From Candidatus Eiseniibacteriota bacterium (GTDB taxonomy: Bacteria > Eisenbacteria > RBG-16-71-46), in NCBI GenBank assembly GCA_025357055.1, contig JANXPZ010000130.1, positions 1 through 59,207 of the forward strand: 59,207 bases of DNA, written 5' to 3'. This document shows positions 44,875 through 53,943 of the stretch, piece after piece. Position 1 is the stretch's first letter. Every line of letters starts with the position of its first letter. The position numbers were made by a program, and so were the translations under genes. The notes beneath the pieces were generated by a model. That model worked only from the letters and a program-made list of their open reading frames with translations, was not told where the DNA came from and searched no databases.

Positions 44875-46487
44875 GACGGCTTCACCTCCACGAGCTTGCG
44901 CCTGCGGCGCGCGGTCTCCAGGCACTCGCGCACGGCGATCACCACCGACAGGCCCGGGTGCGCGAACTCGCCGCGCAGCAGCTCGGCGATCTGCGGCACC
45001 CGGCGCGGCAGGACCTCGACCACGTGCAGGTGTCCGGGATCCACGCCCAGCCCCAGCACGATGTCCTTCAGGCGCGCCGACGGCGCGATGGACTCCTGCC
45101 CGCCGGTCATGGCCGTGGTCTCGTTGTCGAGGATGATCAATGTCATGTCGGCGTCCTCGTGCACCGCGTCGAGCAGTGGCGTGAGTCCCGAATGCAGGAA
45201 CGTGCTGTCCCCGATGACCGCCACGGCCGGGCGGAAGCCGGCCTCGGAGGCGCCCTTGGCCATGCCCACCGAGGCGCCCATGCAGACGCACGATTCGATG
45301 GCGTCGTAGGGCGGCAGGGCGCCCAGCGTGTAGCAGCCGATGTCGGCGGTCACGGTGCTCTGGGCCTGGCCCGCGAGCGCCTGCTTGAGCGCGTGGTACA
45401 TGTGGCCGTGGGAGCAGCCCTGGCAGAGCTGCGGCGGCCGCGTCGGGAGCGCCAGGTCGCCCGGGTTCGTGAGGGGCCGGGCCGGCAGTCCCAGCGCCGG
45501 ACGCACGTTGTCGGGCGTCAGTTCGCCCTCGAGCGGCACCTCGCCCGTCAGCTTCCCGAGGATGGGCAGCGGCGTGTCGAGCAGCCCGCGCAGCAGGCGC
45601 TCGACCAGCGGATAGCCCTCCTCGAACACCAGCAGCCGCTTCACCTGCCCCGCCAGCCGGCGGATCAGGGCGAGCGGGAGCGGGTAGGCGCCGATGTGCA
45701 GGTGCGATGGACGGCTCGCGAGTTCGCGCGCGTTCTCCTCGAAGTAGTTGCGCGCCAGTCCGGTGGTGATCACGCCCAGCTCGCGGTCGTCCGGGTTGAG
45801 CGTGAGCCGGTTCCAGCGGCAGTCCTCGCTCCAGGCGACCATCTCCTGCTGGCGGCCGAGCAGGTCGTGCCACTGGCGCCGGGCGTGGCTCGGCAGCAGG
45901 ATCCACGACTGCGGCCGCAGGGCCTTGCGCACCGGGTTCTCGGGCCGCGGCTCGGCGGCCACCTCGATGGCGGTGCGGCTGTGCGCGAGCCGGGTCACCA
46001 GCCGCAGCATCACGGGAACGGCGAAACGCTCGGAGAGGTCGAAGGCTGCGGCGGTCATGTCGTAGGCCTCCTGCTGCGTGGCGGGCTCCAGGCACAGGAC
46101 CCGCGCGAAATCGGCGTAGAAGCGGCTGTCCTGCTCGTTCTGCGAGGAGTGCATGCCCGGGTCGTCGGCGACCGCGACCACCAGCCCGCCGTGCGTGCCC
46201 ACCAGCGCCGCGTTGACGAACGGGTCGGCGGCGACGTTGAGGCCGACGTGCTTCATCGAGACCAGTGCCCGCCGGCCGACGAAGCAGGCGCCGAGCGCCT
46301 CCTCCATCGCGGTCTTCTCGTTGGCGCACCAGGCCGCGAACGGGCGGCCGTGCCTGCGGCGGAACTCGAGCAGGTACTCGAGGATCTCGGTCGCTGGCGT
46401 GCCCGGATAGGCGTACGCCGAGGACACCCCGGCGTGCACCGCGCCGAGCGCGACACATTCGTCTCCCAACAGGATCCTGCGGGGCAT
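44871..46487 (-). CDS. iorA: Indolepyruvate ferredoxin oxidoreductase, alpha subunit, without C-terminal ferredoxin domain
   Basis: A 538-residue thiamine-diphosphate enzyme. The N-terminal pyrimidine-binding domain has AYAYPGTPATEILEYL and SMKHVGLNVAADPFVNAA. The C-terminal TPP domain has CQGCSHGHMYHAL, TADIGCYTLGALPPY, MGASVGMAKGA and VIGDSTFLHSGLTPLLDAV, ILDNETTAMTGGQ. It stops after VVIAVRECLETARRRRK, just where usual IorA proteins (~600-650 residues) continue into an 8-Cys 2[4Fe-4S] ferredoxin domain. The stop overlaps the iorB start in the coupled ATGA form, which argues against a sequencing error. GGAGG precedes the ATG at 46487. Confidence 0.92.
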   Translation of the reverse strand: MPRRILLGDECVALGAVHAGVSSAYAYPGTPATEILEYLLEFRRRHGRPFAAWCANEKTAMEEALGACFVGRRALVSMKHVGLNVAADPFVNAALVGTHGGLVVAVADDPGMHSSQNEQDSRFYADFARVLCLEPATQQEAYDMTAAAFDLSERFAVPVMLRLVTRLAHSRTAIEVAAEPRPENPVRKALRPQSWILLPSHARRQWHDLLGRQQEMVAWSEDCRWNRLTLNPDDRELGVITTGLARNYFEENARELASRPSHLHIGAYPLPLALIRRLAGQVKRLLVFEEGYPLVERLLRGLLDTPLPILGKLTGEVPLEGELTPDNVRPALGLPARPLTNPGDLALPTRPPQLCQGCSHGHMYHALKQALAGQAQSTVTADIGCYTLGALPPYDAIESCVCMGASVGMAKGASEAGFRPAVAVIGDSTFLHSGLTPLLDAVHEDADMTLIILDNETTAMTGGQESIAPSARLKDIVLGLGVDPGHLHVVEVLPRRVPQIAELLRGEFAHPGLSVVIAVRECLETARRRRKLVEVKPS

Positions 46488-46819
46488 GGAACCTCCGAGC
46501 GGGTGTCGCAGGGTCCGCCGTGCTCGCCGGCCCGCGCTGCCGGCCGCGGAATGCCGCAGCGCAAGCGGACGAGACCACTCACGGACCCCCGGTGGATCGA
46601 CCGCGGTATCCTAACGGACCGGGGACGCCAGCAGAAGGAGCCGGGCGGGCGGGTTCGCGGCCGGGGCGCACCCCGACTGGCTCGAGGGGCCGTCTTATGG
46701 GGCCCGCGGGCCCGTGGTATCCTCACGGACGGCTCGAGTTCATCCGTTCACCATGCGTCCGCATCCCCGTCGGGGACCCGGGCATGCATCCGTCGATCCG
46801 TCTTGCGGGGACCGGTCCC
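46488..46819. other. Divergent intergenic region with a 15-bp direct repeat
   Basis: 332 bp between iorA (-) and the secreted nuclease-like gene (+). GGTATCCTAACGGAC (46605-46619) and GGTATCCTCACGGAC (46716-46730) are direct repeats, 14 of 15 identical, 111 bp apart; each contains a TATCCT that could be a -10 box for the rightward gene. No convincing -35 boxes. No gene seen. Confidence 0.5.
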
Positions 46820-48811
46820 ATGGCATCACGCGCGTTCTCTTCGTTCCGCGTCTCGCGGAGTGCCGCCCCGGCGCTGGCCGTGCTCGCGGCCCTGACCTGG
46901 CTGGTGGCCGGCGTGTCGCCGGCGTTCGCGCTGAAGGTGGCGACCTGGAACCTCACCGGCTACCCGCCCGCGGACATCTCCACGCGGCAGCCCCACCTGC
47001 GCATCGTGCTCGCCGCGCTCGATCCCGACGTCATCGCCGTGCAGGAACTCGCGACCGCGGCCGGGCGCGATTCATTCCTCACCAACGTGCTCAACGTCGT
47101 GCAGCCCGGGCAGTGGTCGGCGACGAACTACTTCGCCACCTGCCAGAGTGCCATCTTCTACAAACCGGCGAAGGCCACGCTCACCTTCGGGGGCTCCGCG
47201 ATCCCCACCGGCGGGCCGCGGGACGTGCTCGCCGTGCGGCTCAGGCACGCGGGCTACGCGTCGAAGCTGGCGGAGATCCGGCTCTACTCGGTCCACTTCA
47301 AGGCGGGCGATGTCGCGGCCGACGTCACGGCCCGCGCTCTCGAGTGCGCGAGTCTGCGGAACAACATGAATTCCGCGACCACCGCCGTGACGTCCAACTA
47401 CCTGGTCTGCGGGGACACGAACGTCTACGGGAGCACCGAGGGCGGCTACCAGCGGCTCACCGAGAGCCAGGCCGACAACGACGGCCGCTGCTTCGACCCG
47501 CTGACGATGCCCGGGACGTGGAACCAGTACGCCTACGCCGCGTACCACACGCAGTCGACCTGCAGCAGCGGCTGCCCGGCCGGCTGGGCCGGCGGCGGCC
47601 TGGATGACCGTTTCGACCTGTTCCTCACCTCACCCACGCTGCAGGACGGCGAGGGGCTGGACCTGGTCCCGGGTGGCTACGTCGCGTACGGCAACGACGC
47701 CCAGCACTACAATGCGAGCATCAACGGGGGCGTCAACTACGCCGTGGGCATGGACGTCGCCACCGCGCTGTTCTTCTCGTCCGACCACCTGCCGGTGATG
47801 GTGACGCTCCAGGCGCCGGCGAAGGTGCTGGCCGCCTCGAGGCTCGATTTCGGCACGGTCATCGTGGGCGCGACCGCGGAGCAGCCGCTCACCGTGACGA
47901 ACGGGGCGGCCGTGCCGGCGGACGAACTCAGCTACTCGCTCGTGGCGCCCGCGGGCTTTGCGGCTCCCGCCGGCCCGTTCGCCGCGAACGCGGGCGCGGC
48001 CGGCAACGTCCACGCCGCCTCCATGGTCACCACCGATCCCGGCGTGAAGAACGGCGTCCTGACCGTGTCCTGCGACGATCCGGACTCGACGGCGAAGCCG
48101 ACGCAGCTCTCGGGCACGGTGCTGGCGCACGCCGCGGCGTCGCTCGACTCCGCGAACGTCACGACCCAGGCCACCCTCGATTTCGGCACGCACGCCCCGG
48201 GCGACTTCGCCGATCTTCCGGTGAGGGTCCACAACGCCGGGTGGGGCGCCCTGCAGGCGAAGCTCGAGCTGACCGGCGGGGTCATCAGCGGCGGGAACGG
48301 CCGCTTCTCGATGGTGGGCGGCTTCGAGCCGGCGGAGATCGCGGGTGTCGCACGCGCCTACGCCCTGCGCTTCGACGGCGCCGGCGCCACCGCCGACTCG
48401 CTCTACGAGGCCACGCTGGTCCTCTCCGGAACCGATGAGCCGCTTCCCGGCGCCTCGCCCGCGGCCGACCTCGTCGTGACGCTGCGCGCGCGCACGCTGC
48501 CGGGCGACACGGGCGTGGTCACCCCGCTCCCCGAGCGGATCGCGTTCCATCCGCCGAGCCCGAACCCGTTCCGCGGGACGACCACGCTGCGGTTCGACCT
48601 GCAGCGCGAGGCCGAAGTCTCGCTCGAGCTGTTCGACCTCTCGGGCCGGCGCGTGGCCACCATCCTGAAGGGGACTCAGCCGGCGGGCAGGCACGAGCTG
48701 CCGTGGAGTCCGGTGGCGCTGGGCCGCGGCCCGCTCCAAGCGGGGCTCTACTTCGTGAACTTCCGCACGGGCGGCTTCAGCCAGACCCGGCGGGTCGTGC
48801 TGGTGCCGTGA
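46820..48811 (+). CDS. Secreted endonuclease/exonuclease/phosphatase-fold protein with T9SS-like C-terminal domain
   Basis: A 663-residue exported protein. After a signal peptide (ALAVLAALTWLVAGVSPAFA) comes an EEP/DNase-I-like domain: LKVATWNLTGYPP, DPDVIAVQELAT, VHFKAGD, YLVCGDTNVYGS, DRFDLFLTSP and SSDHLPVMVTL carry the Asn, Glu, Asp and His of the catalytic set. Two beta domains of the choice-of-anchor type follow (DFGTVIVGATAEQPLTVTN, LDFGTHAPGDFADLPVRV). The last ~85 residues are FlgD/T9SS-like (SPNPFRGTTTLRFDL, LFDLSGRRVATI, GLYFVNF). The ATG at 46820 is chosen nearest the signal peptide; 46784 is also possible. It may degrade extracellular nucleic acid. Confidence 0.87.
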   Translation: MASRAFSSFRVSRSAAPALAVLAALTWLVAGVSPAFALKVATWNLTGYPPADISTRQPHLRIVLAALDPDVIAVQELATAAGRDSFLTNVLNVVQPGQWSATNYFATCQSAIFYKPAKATLTFGGSAIPTGGPRDVLAVRLRHAGYASKLAEIRLYSVHFKAGDVAADVTARALECASLRNNMNSATTAVTSNYLVCGDTNVYGSTEGGYQRLTESQADNDGRCFDPLTMPGTWNQYAYAAYHTQSTCSSGCPAGWAGGGLDDRFDLFLTSPTLQDGEGLDLVPGGYVAYGNDAQHYNASINGGVNYAVGMDVATALFFSSDHLPVMVTLQAPAKVLAASRLDFGTVIVGATAEQPLTVTNGAAVPADELSYSLVAPAGFAAPAGPFAANAGAAGNVHAASMVTTDPGVKNGVLTVSCDDPDSTAKPTQLSGTVLAHAAASLDSANVTTQATLDFGTHAPGDFADLPVRVHNAGWGALQAKLELTGGVISGGNGRFSMVGGFEPAEIAGVARAYALRFDGAGATADSLYEATLVLSGTDEPLPGASPAADLVVTLRARTLPGDTGVVTPLPERIAFHPPSPNPFRGTTTLRFDLQREAEVSLELFDLSGRRVATILKGTQPAGRHELPWSPVALGRGPLQAGLYFVNFRTGGFSQTRRVVLVP

Positions 48812-48882
48812 CGGGGGCGGAGCTCCCGGTCGCATTCGGCGAGAGCATGGCGGAATCGCGGGGAGACAACGAGTGAACCCCT

Positions 48883-48912
48883 TTGACAACGTCCTGTCGG
48901 GGAGGGTAGGGT
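48883..48912 (+). promoter_or_regulatory. Promoter of the TonB-receptor operon (leaderless type)
   Basis: Perfect TTGACA (48883-48888), 18-nt spacer, TAGGGT (48907-48912), then 9 nt to the TTG codon at 48922. The first ATG in frame is at 48937. The 9-nt spacing matches four other promoters in the window and argues for TTG as the start. Confidence 0.6.
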
Positions 48913-48921
48913 ACAGGCACT

Positions 48922-51771
48922 TTGAATTCACTCCCTATGCATAGAGCCGCGTTCGTTCCCGTCCTCGCCTCCCTTTTCCTGACGTTCTGCGCTTCTTCCG
49001 CGCTCGCGCAGGCGAAGGGCAGTATTTCCGGCCGGGTCGTGGACCAGAGGACGAACCACGCCATCCCCTTCGCCAACGTGGCCGTGGTCGGCGCGCAGCG
49101 CGGCGGGCTCACGGACTCCGAAGGCCAGTACCTGCTCACGGGCATCCCCGTCGGGACCTACGAGCTGAGCGTGCGCTTCCTCGGCTACCGCCCCGGAAAC
49201 CGGACCGGCGTGATCGTCACGGCCGGCAAGTCCGTGGTCGTCAATTTCGAGCTCTCCGAGGTCGTGGTGCAGGAGGTGAAGACGGTCGAAGTGACCGCCG
49301 AGCGCCGCCTGGTCGAGGTCAAGCAGGGCACCACGGTCCGCAGCACCAACGCCAGCGAGATCCGCAACCTGCCGGTCCAGACCATCGGGGACGTCCTGCA
49401 GCGGCAGGCCGGCATCAGCACCGAGGGGGACCAGATCCACATCCGTGGCGGGCGCGCCGACGAGACGGTCTTCGTCATCAACGGCGTCACCAACCGCGAT
49501 CTCGTGACCGGGCAGTCCACGGCCGGCCAGATCAACGCCCGCTCGGTCGCCGAGGTGAACGTCGCCACCGGCGCCTACGACGTGCGCTACGGGAACGCGC
49601 TCTCCGGCGTGGTCGAGGTCAAGCTGAAGGAAGGTGGAGACCAGATGACGGGGGGCATCACGACGACGGCGGGAAGCTATGGCGGCCGCGCGTTCCAGCT
49701 CGTGGTCGGCGGCCCCGACCCGGTCTGGAGCCCGCTGCTGCACCTCGCCGGTCTGCCGGGCAAGGTGACGTCGATCCTCGACTTCTCGTGCAGCCTGTAC
49801 GACACCCGCTACCGCTACCTGAGCCCGGTGAAGAACGATTTCTACTCGAACACCATCGAGCCGGTCTTCGTCCCTTCCGAGACCTACCGGCTCACGTCGA
49901 GCTACGAGGACAGCTTCCTCGGCCGGCGCTTCAAGTACGGGGACATGTTCGGGCCCTCCGCGGACAACCGCTGGGCGCTGCGCTACGGCCTGACCTGGAA
50001 GCCGAGCGTCCGCGACAAGTGGGAGATGGATTTCTCGAAGCGCATCGCGATCGACCAGGGCTTCAGCCGCACGTTCATCACGGCCACCGGCGACCAGGGC
50101 GATCCGACCTACCCGTGGCGCTGGGCGCACCGGATCCAGCACGCGCCGACGATCTTCGAGGACAACGTCCAGAGCTCGGTGTCCTGGCGGCGGTCCCTGG
50201 ACGCCACCGGCTTCACGGAGCTGCACTTCTCGCGGTACTTCTTCGCCCAGCGCCAGGACGTGATGGGCAAGATGTGGTGGGACTTCCAGGGCGACACCAG
50301 TCTCTACCAGGCGCCGGACGACCTCGTCTTCCCCCGTGGCGACCCGCGCCGCTCGGACTATTTCTACGACACCGGCGACAACAACACCTGGCAGGACCGC
50401 CGCACGACCACCTACCAGCTCCAGGGCAACTACCTGCAGCGCTTCAAGCGGCACGAGGTGGAACTGGGCTTCGACCACCAGTCCCAGTCGGTCCAGTACG
50501 TGACCATCGAGGACCCCTGGACCGAGGACCAGAACCGTCTGGGCGCGGCCCACGACGTGTGGTCCGTGCATCCGTGGGTGGGGAACCTCTACGCGCGTGA
50601 CCGGCTCGACTACGAGGGGTTCACCGGCAACGTCGGGATCCGGGCCGATTACTGGTTCCTGGGCCGCGAGGCCGAGGCCGCCATCGCGGACCCCACCAAC
50701 CCGAACCTGACCTCCGAGACCCGGGAGCTGTTCTACGACGAGACGCGCTCGTTCTTCGGCCGGCGCTACAAGCTGAAGCTGTCGCCGCGCGTGATCGTGG
50801 CCCACCCGATCACCCAGAACAGCAGCTTCTTCTTCAACTACGGGCAGTTCACCCAGAACCCGTCGTACCGCTACGTCTACTCGCGGCTCACCTCGATCTC
50901 GAGCGAGTCGTTCCCGCTGCTGGGGAACCCCAACCTCAATCCGCAGGTCTCGGTCAACTACGAGCTCGGCGCCAAGCACATGTTCCTGCCCACCGCCGCC
51001 GCCAACCTGACCTTCTTCGTCAAGGACACCTACGACTACCCGGCCTCGACCCTGTTCACCGGAGGCGAGGCTGCCGCCGGAGAGGTCCCGAAGCCCGTCT
51101 TCGTGTATCTGAACGGGCACTTCGCCCGGTCGCGGGGGTTCGAGCTCGAGATCGAGAAGCGGCGCAGCCACAACTGGTCGGGCAAGATCATCTACACCTA
51201 CCAGCAGACCAAGGGGAAGAGCAGCGATCCCAACGAGCAGAAGATCGTCCAGCAGACCGGCGGCAACGCCGCCGACACCCGGCTCTCCGAGACCTTCGTG
51301 TCCTGGAACCGGCCGCACAAGCTCGCGGTCATCTTCGACGCGCGCTTCGACAAGACGGCCCCCTGGAGCTGGGTGCGGAACAGCGGGCTGAACCTCTACA
51401 TCCAGGGCTATTCCGGACGCTCCTACACGCCCCAGGACACGCTCACCACGCAGGCGGGCGAGCCCAACTCGAAGAACGGGCCGTTCCAGATCACCACGGA
51501 CCTGCGCATGAACCGGTCGCTGCACATGTTCTCGAAGCGTCTCGACCTCAGCGTGGTCGGCATCAACATCTTCAGCAACCGGCTCATCAGCCGCATCGAT
51601 CCCATGACCGGCCGGGGCCGGGTGTGGGGTGTCGGGTCGTACAATCCGCAGAATCCGGGCTTCCCGCAGGACCCCGTCTCGGTCGCCTATCTCAAGCAGT
51701 CCACCACCGACGATCCATCCAACTACGGTGACGGCGTCCAGTGGAGATTCTCGCTCGACTATGACTTCTAA
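48922..51771 (+). CDS. TonB-dependent outer-membrane receptor with carboxypeptidase-regulatory-like domain
   Basis: A 949-residue outer-membrane protein. Signal peptide to about residue 31 (PVLASLFLTFCASSALAQA), then a CarboxypepD_reg-like beta domain (GSISGRVVDQRTNHAIPFANV to LSVRFLGY). The plug domain spans ~140-240 (LPVQTIGDVLQRQAGIS, IHIRGGRADETVFVINGV, YDVRYGNALSGVVEVKLK), followed by a long beta barrel ending in the aromatic residue of LDYDF. It would import a large substrate or act in an export/assembly complex. First gene of a five-gene coupled operon. Start: TTG 48922 or ATG 48937; no Shine-Dalgarno is present for either. The ligand is unknown. Confidence 0.92.
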   Translation: MNSLPMHRAAFVPVLASLFLTFCASSALAQAKGSISGRVVDQRTNHAIPFANVAVVGAQRGGLTDSEGQYLLTGIPVGTYELSVRFLGYRPGNRTGVIVTAGKSVVVNFELSEVVVQEVKTVEVTAERRLVEVKQGTTVRSTNASEIRNLPVQTIGDVLQRQAGISTEGDQIHIRGGRADETVFVINGVTNRDLVTGQSTAGQINARSVAEVNVATGAYDVRYGNALSGVVEVKLKEGGDQMTGGITTTAGSYGGRAFQLVVGGPDPVWSPLLHLAGLPGKVTSILDFSCSLYDTRYRYLSPVKNDFYSNTIEPVFVPSETYRLTSSYEDSFLGRRFKYGDMFGPSADNRWALRYGLTWKPSVRDKWEMDFSKRIAIDQGFSRTFITATGDQGDPTYPWRWAHRIQHAPTIFEDNVQSSVSWRRSLDATGFTELHFSRYFFAQRQDVMGKMWWDFQGDTSLYQAPDDLVFPRGDPRRSDYFYDTGDNNTWQDRRTTTYQLQGNYLQRFKRHEVELGFDHQSQSVQYVTIEDPWTEDQNRLGAAHDVWSVHPWVGNLYARDRLDYEGFTGNVGIRADYWFLGREAEAAIADPTNPNLTSETRELFYDETRSFFGRRYKLKLSPRVIVAHPITQNSSFFFNYGQFTQNPSYRYVYSRLTSISSESFPLLGNPNLNPQVSVNYELGAKHMFLPTAAANLTFFVKDTYDYPASTLFTGGEAAAGEVPKPVFVYLNGHFARSRGFELEIEKRRSHNWSGKIIYTYQQTKGKSSDPNEQKIVQQTGGNAADTRLSETFVSWNRPHKLAVIFDARFDKTAPWSWVRNSGLNLYIQGYSGRSYTPQDTLTTQAGEPNSKNGPFQITTDLRMNRSLHMFSKRLDLSVVGINIFSNRLISRIDPMTGRGRVWGVGSYNPQNPGFPQDPVSVAYLKQSTTDDPSNYGDGVQWRFSLDYDF

Positions 51772-52765
51772 CCTGAAGAGAGCCGCTTCGGCGCTGGGGA
51801 TCGCGGGCCTCCTGCTCGGCGTGGGGGTCGCGCATGCCCAGTTCGATCTGGGCAGCCAGCGCGCGGGCACGTCCTCGGGAGCGTTCCTGAAGATCGGCGT
51901 GGGGGCACGGGCCGTGGGCATGGGGGAGGCCTTCGTCGCGGTGGCGAACGACCCCTCCACGATCGTCTGGAACCCCGCCGGGCTTGCGTCCATCCTTCGC
52001 CAGGAAGTGCAATTCTCGCACGCGGCGTGGCCGGGCGACATCACGTACGACTACCTCGTCTACGTGATGCCGTCGCGCCGCCTGGGCGGCTCGCTCGCGA
52101 TCCAGCTGGGCATGCTCGGGACGCAGATGGACCAGACCGACGAGTACCATCCCTTCGGCACGGGGACCACCTTCTCCTACAGCGATTTCGTGGCGGGTGT
52201 GGCCTACGGGCGGCGCTGGACGGACAAGCTCCTGATCGGCGCCGGGATCAAGTACGTGCGCGAGGACCTCGGCTCCCAGGTCGGCGGGCCGGTCAGTTCG
52301 ACCACGCTGGTGGACCTTGGCTCGATCTACTACCTGGGCTACGGCAGCGTGCGGATCGCGACCTCGCTCAGCAACTTCGGGCCCGAGATGGCCCCCGGCG
52401 GCACGTACCTTTCCCCGTACTCGGGGGAGACGCGCAGCTACGACGGCTTCGACCCGCCCATCCAGTTCCGCTACGGGCTCGCGTTCGAGGCGTTCGAGAA
52501 TCCGCGACAGCGGCTCACGGTCTCGACCGAGATCCTGCAGCCCGCCGACAACTCGCAGCGCATCAAGGCCGGGCTCGAGTGGGTCTGGCAGCGGCGTTTC
52601 GCGCTGCGCAGCGGGTACAACTTCAACGCCGACGTCATGCGCTTCTCCGCCGGGGCCGGGGTCGTGCTCCCGATGAGCCTGACGCAGGGCTCGTTCGACT
52701 ACACCTTCACCGACGGTGGCCCGCTGGGCAGCGTGAACCGCATGTCGCTCGGGTTCCGGTTCTGA
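51761..52765 (+). CDS. PorV/PorQ-family outer-membrane beta-barrel protein
   Basis: A 334-residue protein with a signal peptide (ALGIAGLLLGVGVAHA) and the family opening AFLKIGVGARAVGMGEAFVAVANDPSTIVWNPAGLA, which is typical of PorV/UPF0164 proteins. The barrel ends in LGFRF. In T9SS organisms PorV is an outer-membrane shuttle for substrates with C-terminal sorting domains; several such substrates are encoded here. The ATG at 51761 overlaps the receptor gene by 11 nt. A general FadL-like transport role is the alternative. Confidence 0.85.
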   Translation: MTSNLKRAASALGIAGLLLGVGVAHAQFDLGSQRAGTSSGAFLKIGVGARAVGMGEAFVAVANDPSTIVWNPAGLASILRQEVQFSHAAWPGDITYDYLVYVMPSRRLGGSLAIQLGMLGTQMDQTDEYHPFGTGTTFSYSDFVAGVAYGRRWTDKLLIGAGIKYVREDLGSQVGGPVSSTTLVDLGSIYYLGYGSVRIATSLSNFGPEMAPGGTYLSPYSGETRSYDGFDPPIQFRYGLAFEAFENPRQRLTVSTEILQPADNSQRIKAGLEWVWQRRFALRSGYNFNADVMRFSAGAGVVLPMSLTQGSFDYTFTDGGPLGSVNRMSLGFRF

Positions 52766-53943
52766 TGGCCGCCCGCGCACGCCATCGGCTGGCACTCGCC
52801 CTGCTCGCGGCGGCCGCCCTCGGGGGGCTGGCCGTCGGGTGCGGCACGACGTTCAAGCTTCCCACCGAGATCCGCGGGAGCAGCAGCACCGCCCAACAGG
52901 GCACGTATCAGAAGATCGACACCTGGCGCGGGATGACCAACATCCAGGACATCCTGCTCACCTCGGGCGGCGAGCTGTTCATGGTCTTCCAGGATCCCCT
53001 GACCCGGACCGGCCAGGTGCGCCAGTTCCCGCAGTCGAACAAGGTGCCGCTCTCCACGAACTTCCCGGGACTGCTCAATCCCACCGCCATCTGTTCCGGG
53101 GCGAACCGGGTCTTCGTGCTGGACCAGGGCGACACGAGCGCCGCGCGCATCACTCTCCCGGACTCGTGTCAGTACGTCGCGGAGCTCAACGCGGACGTGG
53201 ATTCGACCAGGCTGCCGCTCTATGGTTTCAAGCGGCCGATCGCGAACATCGCGGCCTACTGGCACGTGCGCGAGTACCTGCTGGACGGGACCCCGGTGGA
53301 CGCCTTCACCGACACGAGCTTCGCGTGGGTCAACGGAGTGGCGGCCGACGCCCTGGGCCGGGTCTATGTGTCGGGTGTGATCCTCTACGCCAGCGTGGAC
53401 CCCTTCCAGAGTGCGGTGACATACATCGACTTTCGCTCGCGGATCCGGCGCTACGTGCGTGGGACCGGAGACCGCTTCGTGGTCGGCGGCCAGTGGCGCC
53501 GGGATCCGACGTACGTGATCCTCGATGGCACCGGGTTCGGCTCGACCAAGGACCCGCGCGGGATGCAGTGGGCCGACGCGCAGGGCCCGGCACTCACCTT
53601 CGCCGACCGGGGCAACGATCAGGTGCAGAAGTTCGGTGACCCCGCCGGAGGTGCCTCGTCGTACAAGCTGGACTTCGGCGGATCGGGGCCGGACAGCATG
53701 CTGCTCTCGCAGCCGGTCGACGTGGCCGTGGACTCCGCGGGCTACCTCTACATGGTGGATGCCGGGAACTCGCGGGTGCTGCGTTACGATCCCGACGGCA
53801 GATTCGTCCAGCGGGTGGACTGGAACGTGGGAGAGGTCCTGGTCCCGCTCACGGGCCCGGTGTCCGTCGCGGCGGACAACCGGCAGGTGTACATCGCCAA
53901 TCGCGGCGCTGCCGAGGTGCTGCGTTACCGGAGGCGGGATTGA
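52765..53943 (+). CDS. NHL/beta-propeller lipoprotein
   Basis: A 392-residue lipoprotein (lipobox LGGLAVGC near residue 26). The mature part is a beta propeller with NHL-like repeats, clearest in LSQPVDVAVDSAGYLYMVDAGNSRVLRYDPDGRF and GPVSVAADNRQVYIANRGAAEVLRY. No catalytic residues seen. It is probably an envelope-anchored binding or scaffold protein. The start overlaps the PorV-like stop by 1 nt and its stop overlaps the next gene by 4 nt, so it is made in step with its neighbours. Confidence 0.83.
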   Translation: MAARARHRLALALLAAAALGGLAVGCGTTFKLPTEIRGSSSTAQQGTYQKIDTWRGMTNIQDILLTSGGELFMVFQDPLTRTGQVRQFPQSNKVPLSTNFPGLLNPTAICSGANRVFVLDQGDTSAARITLPDSCQYVAELNADVDSTRLPLYGFKRPIANIAAYWHVREYLLDGTPVDAFTDTSFAWVNGVAADALGRVYVSGVILYASVDPFQSAVTYIDFRSRIRRYVRGTGDRFVVGGQWRRDPTYVILDGTGFGSTKDPRGMQWADAQGPALTFADRGNDQVQKFGDPAGGASSYKLDFGGSGPDSMLLSQPVDVAVDSAGYLYMVDAGNSRVLRYDPDGRFVQRVDWNVGEVLVPLTGPVSVAADNRQVYIANRGAAEVLRYRRRD

